A DNA stretch of 64,000 nucleotides from Spirodela intermedia (Eukaryota > Streptophyta > Magnoliopsida > Alismatales > Araceae). The position numbers and the translations under genes are program-made. Below are positions 12,001 to 22,535 of the stretch, piece by piece. The notes below the pieces were generated by a model that saw only the letters and a list, made by a program, of their open reading frames with translations, was not told where the DNA came from and ran no database searches. The first letter of the stretch is position 1, and every line of letters starts with the position of its first letter. Location: positions 9,951,878 through 10,015,877 of the forward strand of contig LR746264.1 in NCBI GenBank assembly GCA_902729315.2, read 5' to 3'.

Positions 12001-14285
12001 CTCGTATCCATCTCCATCTCATTCGTACACTACTAATTCGTGAAAATTTTGATTTAGAGGCCTTCAAAGCAGATACTTCACATTCAAAGATCTCATTGTT
12101 CGTATATTTGAATGCTACAAGCCTCCATGAGTATCACACCACGTGGTACATTTCGATGCAACAACTAGATGGCGTTTGACCGTATCAAACCACAAAATCG
12201 AGCAGCATCAATCCGAGTTTTATTGGTACTCCATGTAAGAACTATGAGTTGGACATATCAGGGCTTCACGTTTTCCTTTGATGACAATTCAATGGAGTTT
12301 GAAAGCATCAGTCCACAAAAAAAAGCAGCATTAAACTCAGTTCTCTCAACAAATAATTAGCACTCCATATGAGAACACTGAGTTGGACATGTCGGACCTT
12401 AATGGTTTCATCTTATGACAGTTAAATGGAGTTTGGCAGGATCAATGTACAAAAAAAACGACATCAAACTTAGTTTCTGAATAAATAATTAAATCACCAT
12501 GAGTCATAAAAAACGAGTTTTAGTTGGAACTTCACTGATCACATGTTAAGATTCTTCAGAGATTATTTCTAGTGTTCAAATTGGCATGATCCTCTTTGAG
12601 CAAATGCCCAATTGAACTAACAGAATGTTGCACACATGATCTGCACAACAATAAGGATAGGTAAGAATAATCAATCCACAACAAAGGCACCTAGACAAGG
12701 AATTTAATGTGGTACAGAGGTCAGCATCCTATATCTATAGATGACGACGATGAAAGACTCACTAGATGTGGAAAAGTTTATAAATAAACTCTCACCAAAA
12801 ACCCAAGGAATAAATACTGACTCTTGGCCCTCAAAACTCTCAGTAAGAACCTTTATGAAATTTCTCTTTGGAACCTATCTAAAAACCCTCAAACGAGATG
12901 TCCCTAAATGTGGAAAGGTGCCCTTTATTAATAGGGTCCTTAGAGGATCCCATATCCCCAATGGACCATTCCTCTTCCTAGAGCATGCCCCTGATTTCTG
13001 CACACGTGGACCATTTCTTCGCAGACAGAAAGGGCTCGATATCTGGGCAGACTGTTTCTCATGGAAATAACCCTAAATGATAGACAGAGCGTTTCTCACA
13101 AAAACAGCCCAAGTCTGCGGAAATCAAGGGCACATTCTAGGAAGCAGAACAGCTCATTGGGAGATATGGATAAATAGAAGCTCTCTTTTCAATTCTTGGA
13201 GCATCCCATTTTGAAAGTTCTTGGAGAGGTTCTAATGAGAGATCTCAAGGGGGTTCATGGTGAGAGTCTTGAGGACAAAGAGTGAGGATTTTTTCCATAG
13301 GTCCTAAGTGAGAGTCTTGTTGGCCAAGAGTAAGGATCCGGTCCTTGTGTTCTTAGTGAGAGGATCTTTTTAAACCTCTCTATATCTAGCGAAACTTCCA
13401 AACCACATCAAATTCTTTACATTAGTACCTTTGTTGTGGGTTGATTATTCTTCCCTATCCCTAATTCTTGTCATGCGGATCACAGACGTAACATTTCGTT
13501 AGTCGGACTGCGCATTTTCTTTAACACTTGCTAAGCTAGAATAACTAAAGACGGAAATAAAAAAGCCATTGAAACCAGGCACAGTCGTCGGAACTCTCAG
13601 ATTACTAAATATGAACTATGTGAGGTTACTATAACTTCTTTGTAAACAAAAAAGTACCAGAAAGTAAACCCCCAAAAGTTTTTTGTCGGAAACCACAACG
13701 ATACGAGTGATCATCAAATAAAAGCATGCGATGTCGCTTAGTTCTGAGATGAACAGCAAGGTTACGGGAAAATCGACAGGCCAGGAAGAAATTAATCGCA
13801 GTATAAAAAAACAAGACGGATTGTATAAGCAACTGGCACATACGTCTAACATCTGATAGGCGCTCCGACTTCCTCCCATTCAGACACTGGCATAGTTCTG
13901 AATTTCCACGTCTCCGAAATCAGACAAAGAGGCACCGGCAACATACCTTGAGGACCACCTCCATAGCATCCGATATGAACCCGAACCATCCCCCACTCTT
14001 CTTTACCGCCGCGTCCGTCGCGACTCCGGAAGCCGAGGGGTCCGCCGCCACCGCGGCGTCCGCGAGCGCATAGACCATCCCCTCCGCCCTAGCAATGATC
14101 CCTTGGATATCCCCAAAGGACTCGAACCCCTGCACGGGGGGGATCTCCTGGAAGCTCAGCCGAACTCTGGTGTCCAGCCTCCGGATCCTGCCGAGCGGAA
14201 GGCTCCGCCCGTGGCCATGACTCGCCGGAGAGTTGATCAACGGAGCAAGGAAGTACGATGAAGAGGAGACGAGCAAGCTCGTCAT
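6034..14285 (-). CDS. ALB3: ALBINO3, thylakoid membrane protein insertase, 11 exons
   Basis: A 437-aa member of the Oxa1/YidC/Alb3 family. In chloroplasts ALB3 works with cpSRP54, cpSRP43 and cpFtsY to insert light-harvesting proteins into thylakoids. Exons on the minus strand: 14285-13947, 11747-11637, 11306-11232, 9938-9878, 7956-7883, 7591-7487, 6951-6844, 6770-6667, 6544-6416, 6334-6229, 6135-6034. All phases join. Exon 1 encodes a Ser/Arg-rich transit peptide and the conserved GGWFGFISDAMEVVLK start of the mature core. Later exons carry DGLSAVHVPYAYGFAIILL, LPLTKQQVESTLAMQNLQPK, NPLAGCLPTLATIPVWIGLYQ, FFWIPSLGGPTTIA, DTAAYLVLPVLLVVSQY and FLPLMIGYFSLSVPSGL, i.e. the hydrophobic helices. 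The tail ends in the basic motif RPRRSKRSKRRRAV, which in this family helps bind cpSRP43. The Arabidopsis protein is 462 aa, so this is full length. Intron 1 is about 2.2 kb and carries inserted repeats. Confidence 0.95.
12165..12535. repeat. Diverged tandem repeat, about 3 units of roughly 130 bp, in ALB3 intron 1
   Basis: Three successive stretches share the order TTTGA/GCAT...CAACAAA/CACAAAA...AGCAGCATC...ACTCCAT..GAGAAC..TGAGTTGGAC. They start near 12169, 12290 and 12425. Divergence is high, suggesting old amplification. Confidence 0.6.
12603..13520. mobile_element. Non-autonomous DNA element with long terminal inverted repeats, in ALB3 intron 1
   Basis: Two arms of at least 75 bp, at 12637-12713 and 13402-13482, are imperfect reverse complements of each other (shared core ccacaacaaaggcacctaga versus its complement, and aggtaagaataatcaatcc versus its complement). 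Weaker pairing extends the arms outward to roughly 12603 and 13520, giving arms of about 115 bp and an element of about 0.9 kb. The interior has no transposase; it includes a short tandem repeat of about 52 bp (13250-13370, built on GTGAGAGTCTTG...AAGAGT.AGGAT). Long arms suggest a Mutator-like or foldback element; target duplications could not be fixed by eye. Confidence 0.65.
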
Positions 14286-15107
14286 CGCCGCGCGGCGGAG
14301 AGATGCGCGCGCAAGACTTCGATGGAAGAGAGGGACCCGAGGATAAGAGAGCCCTTCGTCTACATTCTCCGAGAGCCGGGAAGACGGAGGGAGACGAACG
14401 TCTCTTCGATTTTTTTGCCCCTTTTTTTTTTCTCCATTTACTCGTATTTCGAATTTCCTTTTCTCTCCCTGCCGGATTACCTAACAGTGGCGGGAAGATA
14501 AAAACCGGGCACCATGTAGGCCCGGCCCGGGCGGGGCCCGATATCCTTATTGGCCCCACGTGGGGGCCCCACAGGGGCTTGATTGGCTATGCGCAGCAAA
14601 AGTAAACATTTTTCGAAGATTATCTCGACTATCGTACGACGATTTACAATAGCATAAAGCTTACGAGGACAAAACAATAAATCAAACTGAACAGAGATTT
14701 TTCTGTAATTATTAAATATTTAAGGCTTAAAGGCAAAAAACCCGTATAGATATATTTTTTGCATATAAATATAATGTAATTATGCTTAAAATCATATTAA
14801 GTTGATTTTTTCTAAAATAATTCAATTCTCCACAAAAAAAATATGCGTACAGTTATTATTGACTTTTTTTACTCGAATATGTTTTTAGGCGTGGAAACGG
14901 AATTTTTGGTGAAGAATATCGAGTCTCTTTATTATGACATCATAAGTACTGATGTAAATAATGAGGCATGGACACGTGGTTGGCCCAGGGTTCATCTCCT
15001 CGGGTGAAATTAAGCGCCATGGACACGCAGGCACGCGATGGAATTTTCCTCGGGTCTGCTCGAAGAATCGGACTTCAAACCCGCCGACTTCCCGCGGCGG
15101 TTCGGAG
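14286..15107. promoter_or_regulatory. Divergent intergenic region between ALB3 and HSP70 copy 1
   Basis: The two genes are head to head, 1.1 kb apart. The ALB3-proximal part is GC-rich; the middle (about 14590-14900) is very AT-rich. At 14554-14565 there is a perfect 12-bp palindrome CCCCACGTGGGG containing a G-box (CACGTG) about 270 bp upstream of the ALB3 ATG. G-boxes are bound by bZIP and bHLH factors and are common in light-regulated chloroplast genes; a role here is inferred. Confidence 0.5.
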
Positions 15108-15224
15108 CTTCTCGAACCACTGGTCTGGTTCGAGAAGGCACTGGAGTTGCGTAGAAGAGACTTTCCCGCGTCTAGCGGGATCTAGAAAGGTCTAGGGACA
15201 CCCGGGCTTCGAAGTTTCCAGAAA
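15108..15224 (+). promoter_or_regulatory. Heat-shock elements upstream of HSP70 copy 1
   Basis: Three TTCnnGAA cores: TTCTCGAA (15109-15116), TTCGAGAA (15129-15136) and TTCCAGAA (15216-15223). The first two are exactly 20 bp apart, in phase with the 5-bp heat-shock unit. Heat-shock factors bind such arrays. The last core is only 12 bp from the TATA box. Confidence 0.75.
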
Positions 15225-15234
15225 ACAGGGAATG

Positions 15235-15240
15235 TATAAA
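15235..15240 (+). promoter_or_regulatory. TATA box of HSP70 copy 1
   Basis: TATAAA right after the heat-shock elements and 154 bp before the ATG, giving a predicted leader of about 125 nt that is CT-rich. Confidence 0.7.
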
Positions 15241-15393
15241 GTACCCTCTACTGCGCCGATCGGCGTAGTCTGATTTCCTTCAATCTGCTCTGTTGCCGCG
15301 TTTGATTCCTCGCTTCGTCCTCTTCTTTCTCACTCTAGATTTCTCCTCCCGTTCTTCATCGTAGAGGTTCTGTGAGCATTTGGAGTGAATCCG

Positions 15394-18188
15394 ATGGCCG
15401 GAAAGGGTGAGGGCCCTGCGATTGGCATCGATCTCGGCACGACCTACTCGTGCGTCGGGGTGTGGCAGCACGATAGAGTTGAGATTATTGCAAATGACCA
15501 GGGGAACCGGACGACCCCCTCCTATGTGGGCTTCACCGACACAGAGCGCCTCATAGGCGATGCCGCGAAGAATCAGGTGGCTATGAACCCGATCAACACC
15601 GTTTTCGGTAAGTTCTTTTTCTCATCTCGATCCTCTGTCTAGTGATGAACTCTTGTGCTCGCTTTCAGTATATCTTAATTCAAAACCTTGTATCGGTTAG
15701 ATGTTAAACTTTTTTCATTGTTACGAGCATGTGCCCATCGACTCTGAAAGCAGTTTTCATAATTCCCCTCCTCGAATTTCTTGTGGGTTCCTCTGTGGCG
15801 GTGTCTTGTATGCCATCTCCCCTATGTTGTTTTATTACCGGCTAGTGAGAAGCTTTCGCGAGAATTAACCGGATGCGTATATATTCTTCTGATGTAACAC
15901 GAGTGTTTATATTCTTATGATTACACACGGTCCACCCGTGGTAAGGTTGGCTCCTCGCAATCAATTACAGTAGCGAGGATAGGTTGGTGCCGTCTTGCTG
16001 TATTACCCGGAATCTACACAGTGGATTTACCAAGGTTGCCTTCAGATTATTCTAATAACCTCAGTTGAAAACTGTGGAAAATATACATTCACACAGCTGA
16101 ACATCTACTATCTGTATTGTTTTTAAACTAATACTTTGTGAAGTATTTCTAGTCAGTAGCAATAAGTTCGCTTGGTTGCCGCTTGGTTACCGTAGATCCT
16201 TTTTAGTTCTCCTGTTTTTTTTAGGAACGCCGTATTTTGTTCTGCCTCCCCGTCGATCTGGAGGACCCGGAAGGGGTTTTATCTCGTTCCATGTATTCGA
16301 CGCAGTGAGATGTGGAACTCCAATTGGCGTCATCGTTCTCTGTTGAAATTAACCATATAATAATTGTAGACCGTTCATATACTTCAGTTGTTCTTCACTA
16401 CTTCTCTTATGTAATATTCATCTGCTCATTCGGTTCTATTTTTTCCCAGATGCAAAGCGTTTGATCGGTAGGAGATTCTCTGATTCCTCTGTCCAAGGAG
16501 ATATCAAACTATGGCCCTTCAAGGTCATCGCTGGGCCTGGGGACAAGCCCATGATTTCTGTTCACTATAAGGGTGAGGAAAAGCAATTTGCTGCTGAGGA
16601 GATCTCTTCCATGGTTCTGATTAAAATGCGTGAGGTCGCTGAGGCCTACTTGGGCACTGCCGTCAAGAACGCGGTTGTTACTGTACCTGCTTACTTCAAT
16701 GACTCCCAGCGCCAGGCTACAAAGGATGCTGGCGTGATTGCTGGTCTTAACGTTATGAGAATCATCAATGAGCCCACGGCTGCCGCAATTGCTTATGGGT
16801 TGGACAAGAAGGCCGGGAATACAGGGGAGAAGAACGTCCTCATCTTTGACCTGGGTGGTGGCACATTTGACGTCTCCCTCCTCACCATCGAAGAGGGCAT
16901 CTTCGAGGTCAAGGCGACGGCCGGGGACACCCACTTGGGCGGGGAAGACTTTGACAACAGGATGGTCAACCACTTCGTCCAGGAATTCAAGAGGAAGCAC
17001 AAGAAGGACATCAGCGGGAACCCCAGGGCCCTCAGGAGACTGCGGACAGCATGCGAGAGGGCGAAGCGAACCCTCTCTTCCACCGCCCAGACCACCATCG
17101 AGATCGATTCCCTGTTCGAGGGTATCGATTTCTACACCTCAATCACCCGCGCTAGATTCGAAGAGCTGAACATGGATCTGTTCAGGAAGTGCATGGAGCC
17201 TGTGGAGAAGTGCCTGAGGGACGCCAAGATGGACAAGAGCACCGTCCACGACGTGGTCCTCGTGGGCGGTTCCACTAGGATCCCTAAGGTCCAGCAGCTT
17301 CTCCAAGACTTCTTCAACGGGAAGGAACTCTGCAAGAGCATCAATCCCGACGAGGCCGTCGCGTACGGAGCAGCCGTCCAGGCCGCCATCTTGAGCGGCG
17401 AAGGGAACGAGAAGGTGCAGGATCTGCTGCTGCTCGACGTGAGCCCTCTGTCCCTCGGCCTGGAGACGGCCGGAGGAGTGATGACCGTTCTGATCCCGAG
17501 GAACACCACCATCCCCACCAAGAAGGAGCAGGTCTTCTCCACATACTCCGACAACCAGCCGGGCGTCCTGATCCAGGTCTACGAGGGGGAGAGGACGAGG
17601 ACGAGGGACAACAACCTCCTGGGCAAGTTCGAGCTCTCCGGCATTCCCCCGGCGCCGAGGGGCGTCCCCCAGATCACCGTCTGCTTCGACATGGACGCCA
17701 ACGGCATCCTGAACGTCTCCGCCGAGGACAAGACAACCGGGCAGAAGAACAAGATCACCATCACGAACGACAAGGGGCGGCTGAGCAAGGAGGAGATCGA
17801 GAAGATGGTCCAGGAGGCGGAGAAGTACAAGTCCGAGGACGAGGAGCACAAGAAAAAGATAGAGGCCAAGAACTCCCTCGAGAACTACGCCTACAACATG
17901 AGGAACACCATCCAGGACGAGAAGATCGCCTCTAAGCTCGCCCCCGCCGACAAGAAGAAAATCGAGGACGCCATCAACGGGGCCATCACCTGGCTAGACA
18001 GCAACCAGTTGGCCGAGGCCGACGAATTCGAGGACAAGATGAAGGAGCTCGAGGGCATCTGCAACCCGATCATCGCCCAGATGTACCAGGGCTCCGGCGC
18101 AGGCATGCCCGGCGCCATGGACGAGGACGACCCCGCTCCTCGAGGCACCTCCGCCGGCGCCGGCCCTAAGATCGAGGAGGTCGACTAG
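15394..18188 (+). CDS. HSP70: Cytosolic HSP70, copy 1, 2 exons
   Basis: A 650-aa ATP-dependent chaperone that binds exposed hydrophobic segments, working with J-proteins and exchange factors. Exons are 15394-15607 and 16450-18188; the 842-bp intron is phase 1 in codon 72, the conserved plant HSP70 intron position. The three family signatures are present: IDLGTTYS (residues 12-19), [14 protein letters not shown] (203-216) and [17 protein letters not shown] in the nucleotide-binding domain. The C-terminus ends in EEVD, which marks a cytosolic/nuclear form that docks TPR co-chaperones. The start is the ATG giving [10 protein letters not shown]. Codon use changes within exon 2: before about 16834 many third positions are A/T, after it they are nearly all G/C, matching copy 2 almost exactly. 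Heat-shock elements upstream predict heat induction. A paralog lies inverted at 38884-41924. Confidence 0.97.
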
Positions 18189-19098
18189 TCCCCCACCCCA
18201 GTTTCATCCTACCTCCTAATGTAGGTCATTCTAAATGTATTCCGTCGGAGTCTTTCATCAAACTTTCCTGTTCTATGAAGAAGTAATCGGAGATCCTTGC
18301 CCACTCCCTCTCTCTCTCTCCCCATACCCACAGTAGCAACGTGTTGATCCCAGCCCTGCCGCGATGCAATTACAGTGGAGAGGCCAATGTACACTATTCA
18401 CGGTTCCACAGCAGCAGGCAGACGGGCACGCGAGGAATAACCAGTTAACTGGGAGATGTGTGTGTGAGAGAGAGAGGATGGTCCCAACAAGGGTCTTCTT
18501 CCTCCTGTTCTTCTGATAACTCTGATAACCTGAGAGCACGTAAACAAAAGCCACAGAGATAATAAGATGCACGAGCGCAAGGATACTCTCTCGGGGGAGT
18601 TAGGTGGCCAGGGGGCGCCCACACAGCCGTCGCCTCCGTGAAGGAATGGAAAGGATGGGGGGGCACGGCGTACACGGATTGCTGCGAGGAGCCCGTCACC
18701 TCCTCCGTGGGAGCTTACAGAAGAGTTCGCGCGACTAGAGAGAGAGAGAGAGAGAGAGAGAGCCTGTCGAGAAAATCATCATCGTCGCCCGACCAGTAAA
18801 ACTCAAAAAAGTTTGCGCCGACTGATCTCGTGATGGAAGAAGAGGAGAAGAACAACACAGAGAGGCCCAAGTGAGATGCCGTCGAGTGCCGCGGCAGAAG
18901 GTTTCAGTCGGCAGCAAGAAGAGCGAGCGACCTGAAGAAACAGACGCCGCTGGCGCACGAGTGAAACGAATTTTGCTCTTTCGTCGATGGGTTCTTTTCC
19001 TTTTTCTTCGTCGTACAGGAGTCAGTAAACAACGACTGGGAAGAGGCAACCAATGGCGAGCGCGCCCGCGGAAGGAGGAGCTCTCACCGTCGTTCGTG
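18189..19098. other. Intergenic region between the HSP70 copy 1 and HSP20-like 3' ends
   Basis: Convergent 3' flanks. It contains a CT-rich stretch (18309-18322) and a GA microsatellite at about 18738-18761. No gene is seen. Confidence 0.5.
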
Positions 19099-20646
19099 TC
19101 AGCAAGAGTTCATCAGCTCCAAGGGGGGACGAAGACACACTCTGACCTCGTGTTCTTCCGGCTCCAGGCGGTGCTTCGGGACGGTGATCTCCAACACGGC
19201 ACCAGTCTCGTCGTAATAGGCTTCTAGCTTGGCATCCTCAGGGATGCGGGTGGGCAGAGGTATTTCCCTGATGAACTCACCTGGAGGGCAGTGCTCAGGA
19301 GACGGGTCCGTCAGCTTGAATGTCCGATCATGCCTCTTTATATATGGCATCCGAGCAGTGCTGACACAGAGGATCTTCACCACTCCGTGGGTGGGAGTGT
19401 TCTTCCAGGAGACCTTCACCCTCTGCAGATCCGAAAAGGGCAGGCTCACCATGATCAGGTACCCTTCTTCGTCCTCGTAGAGGGTCTTCGCCGCCGTCAC
19501 CGGCCCGTAGACGTGCCGCATCACGCCGCTGAATTCGTTCAGCCAGGAGGGCTCCGCCGGATGGATCTCCGCGTCCTGTGCCACCCGATCGGAATAAGAA
19601 TTGACGGGCAGGTTGCAGTCCTCGTCTATCCCCTGGGGGAAGAAGTCCTTCCGGCGCTTGTTGCACACCGGGGAGAGATCCATCTGCTCGGCGCCCACAT
19701 GGTTCGACGGCTGGGTGGAGAGATTTAGGCCCGAGCCATTGAGAAGTCTCCTCTGGTGATGAGAATGGGAGGCGTTCTTCAGTGGGGGAGGAGGAGGAGG
19801 TCTCTCGAGCTCGAACTCCGTGCTGGGGAGGTTCCTCCACGACTCGAAGTCGCTGGCCTCGGGAGGAATCGAGAAATTGATATCCCTCGCCGTGAGGTCC
19901 AACCATTTCTTCCGATCCGCTTCTGAAACCATACTGAGATTGGGCTGCCGGACGACCTCGATCCCGTGCAGGCACTGCGGATTCGACAGACCCCTGTACT
20001 GCTTCCGCTGCATCCGGTGGGATCGGACGAAGCCCTTCTCGGCGCTGAAGGGGAACTGGGGCTCCCCGAGGCGAGAGTGGCCATTCATGTAGCTCCGCAG
20101 TTGCATCTTCCCCAGGGCGTTCTCCGGCCGCTCCTTGAAGACCCACATGTACATGTTCTCCATGTCGTGCTGGACGAGGAAGGTATCGAGTCGAAGGTCG
20201 GATTTGTCGAAGCCGGAGACGCCGCCGGCGTCACGGGTGACCTTGCCCTTGGCCTTCTCGGAGAGGACGGGCTTGAAGTAGAAATTGAAGAAGAACCAGG
20301 CTCCCCAGATGCTATCTCCGCGCCTGGCGCACTTGCGAGCTCCGGCCTTGGGGATGCTGAGAAGAGACTCGGTCTCGTAGAGCTGCGGACCGAGGCCGAC
20401 GTCGAGGATGTCGCAGGGATCGGAGTTCCACGGCGGCGGCGGAGGGGAGCGCTCGGCGGAGAGGGGGAGGTTGATGTCCGGTGGGCGAGAGAGGGTTCCC
20501 ATCTGCTGCCGCTGCTGGAGCATCATCTCTCTGTCCGATTCGTCGTGGGATGAAGCCATCGAGGGGGCGCCGGTCGGGTCCATGGAGAGCAGGGTAGACG
20601 GATGCTGGTTTTCCATGGATAGGGTCGTGAGAAGGGATTCCCCCAT
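19099..20646 (-). CDS. HSP20-like (alpha-crystallin domain) protein, plant-specific long form
   Basis: A 515-aa intronless gene of the group annotated in plants as HSP20-like chaperone superfamily; it is far longer than the usual small heat-shock proteins (15-25 kDa). Residues 1-110 are low-complexity and Pro-rich. About 110-330 is a conserved plant-specific region with no domain I can name (WGAWFFFNFYFKPVLSEKA, then RLDTFLVQHDMENMYMWVF). The C-terminal 110 residues form the alpha-crystallin-type domain (GYLIMVSLPFSDLQRVKVSW ... FIREIPLPTRIPEDAKLEAY, then GAVLEITVPKHR). The A.LENGVL-like motif is replaced by ETGAVLEITVPK, and the C-terminal IxI motif of oligomeric sHSPs is absent, so classical oligomer chaperone activity is doubtful. 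The start is the first in-frame ATG at 20646; a second in-frame ATG (MENQHPSTLL) lies 10 codons later. Function is unknown. Confidence 0.85.
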   Translation of the reverse strand: MGESLLTTLSMENQHPSTLLSMDPTGAPSMASSHDESDREMMLQQRQQMGTLSRPPDINLPLSAERSPPPPPWNSDPCDILDVGLGPQLYETESLLSIPKAGARKCARRGDSIWGAWFFFNFYFKPVLSEKAKGKVTRDAGGVSGFDKSDLRLDTFLVQHDMENMYMWVFKERPENALGKMQLRSYMNGHSRLGEPQFPFSAEKGFVRSHRMQRKQYRGLSNPQCLHGIEVVRQPNLSMVSEADRKKWLDLTARDINFSIPPEASDFESWRNLPSTEFELERPPPPPPLKNASHSHHQRRLLNGSGLNLSTQPSNHVGAEQMDLSPVCNKRRKDFFPQGIDEDCNLPVNSYSDRVAQDAEIHPAEPSWLNEFSGVMRHVYGPVTAAKTLYEDEEGYLIMVSLPFSDLQRVKVSWKNTPTHGVVKILCVSTARMPYIKRHDRTFKLTDPSPEHCPPGEFIREIPLPTRIPEDAKLEAYYDETGAVLEITVPKHRLEPEEHEVRVCLRPPLELMNSC

Positions 20647-21201
20647 CTATCTCTATCCCTATCCCTATCCCAATCTCTCTCCCTCTCTGAGCCTCTCTTT
20701 CTACCTCTCTCTTCTAATCTGCTATCCCCCCACCCTCTCCGGCCTCAATCACCTGCTGCTGCTCCTCTTCTGTACCTCCTGGCTACCCTGGGTGCTCCGA
20801 TCGCCGCCACATCCAGTCGAAGGATCCCAAACGGAGTCGTCACAAACCCATTCCATAAAACCACGAGTGCGAGAAAATCCCCGATCGGAAGAGGAAAACC
20901 GAAATTCCCACCTCGATGGAAACCGATTCGAGGACTGGACCGAGTTCCTAAGCAGGAAATGGGAGACGAAGGGGAACGCCTAGCGAACTCCGGATATGAT
21001 CAAGGGCGAATGGAAGGAATCCGACGGGAAAGCCGACGACATCTCCGGCGGCTCGTCGACCTTCCTCCTTTTCGATCTGAATCAGCGGAATCCGCCGATA
21101 ATCCCCTGTGTCACGCGGTGGAAAAGACGTATCGACGCGAGGAAACTAGGAGAGACGCCGCAGCTGGAGAGATCGGAGGGACCAAAAGATCGACAAGCAC
21201 A

Positions 21202-21248
<47 letters not shown>

Positions 21249-22449
21249 GGGGAGCCGCTCAATCAGAAACGAGGAAATCCCAGCTCCAAAGGACCGAGGA
21301 TACGCCGGAGGATTTTTGAGGACTGATGGCGCCTGCCACCTTCATCTCAGTTCGGCTTCGTTTAATCTTCCCGGGGAGAGACGAGGAAGACGAAGGTGGG
21401 AGGAGGCGATGGAGAAGGTAGGTCCCGAGGGGACGACCAATAGATAACGGCCGTTTGATAAGCCGTCATTTTAGACCCTGCGGGACCCGACTTTCCCGTT
21501 CCGTTAACTAACGTCCAGGGACCACGTTGCGTGTGATCCCCTCCCTCCGTTCCACGGATAGTAGACCGTCAAACTGCATTTCTTCGTGCCCGCATAAATT
21601 ATATTTTGCAATTCGACCCCTCTATTGGGCAGTTTCTTATTTAACCCTCGGTTTCCTTTCAATTTAATAATTTGTTAATTATAAAGATATATAAATAAAC
21701 CCACTGTGGGTATAAAATTAATTATTTATTCGGAAATAGTTTTTGAAATGATTATTATTATTGGACGAGTGGTCGGGGATGGAGACACCTAGCTGAGTGG
21801 GAGAGGTCCACCCGCTGACGACGACCACCACACGCCATGGTCGAGCCGCCGCCCGCGAAGCACCATGAGCTCACCGGCTCCCGCCGGTTCCTCCGGTGCC
21901 GATCTTACCGTTGCACTTTGACCCTCTGGGTCAGAAGCTCTGGAGATGGCTCTGCCATCCCTCGGTTAACTTCGTTGACTTTGAATTTCTTTTTTAAGCA
22001 ACGGCCACCACACTACCCGCGCCCCGGCTCTCTCTCCCTTAAAGGGGAAGATCAGATTGCACATAACTGGCTAGAATAGCCCGATAAATCTGTACACGTA
22101 TAGCGCCATCATTGCCGGTCAAAAAGATGAGCCGCATAAAAATTATACGAAAATATGGCGGACAGATTATTTACTCAATGGTTTATTTACAAATGTGCCA
22201 ACGACATTATCCTTCTTAGCACACTATAATCCGAATTATGAAAAAGCTCGTGGGTAATGCCACTGAAAATGGCCATGAACTAATGCCGGCATCTGTGAAA
22301 TTTCCGTTGACCTTTCAAGCATATTATTATGATTAGTAGTAGAGCTTGATTATTCTATTTTTTCTAGTGGGTAAACACTAACGGCTACACTGGGCGTCAG
22401 TTTGGTGAGCAAGGGCGTCTTCCTTCGTTCATAAAACGCTGCAACAAAC
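20647..22449. other. HSP20-like promoter and WOX downstream region
   Basis: The first about 800 bp is GC- and CT-rich and probably holds the promoter and leader of the HSP20-like gene. A GA microsatellite occupies about 21206-21248. From 21590 to 22450 the DNA is AT-richer and I see no gene; a short frame at 21837-22079 resembles nothing known. Confidence 0.4.
21206..21248. repeat. (GA)n microsatellite
   Basis: A nearly uninterrupted GA repeat of about 42 bp, roughly 560 bp upstream of the HSP20-like gene. Confidence 0.9.
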
Positions 22450-22494
22450 CCATGAAGAGGACGCCCCTCTCTCTCTATATCTCTATCTCTAGTA

Positions 22495-22498
22495 CTTT

Positions 22499-22530
<32 letters not shown>

Positions 22531-22535
22531 CTCTG
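22495..22535. repeat. CT/CTAT microsatellite overlapping the WOX stop codon
   Basis: A (CT)n run followed by (CTAT)n at 22499-22535. The reverse complement supplies the final Arg codon and the TAG stop of the WOX gene. Confidence 0.85.

Noticed and set aside
12741-13070. 109-codon frame inside the inverted-repeat element
   Set aside because: No transposase motif and within a non-autonomous element; probably chance.
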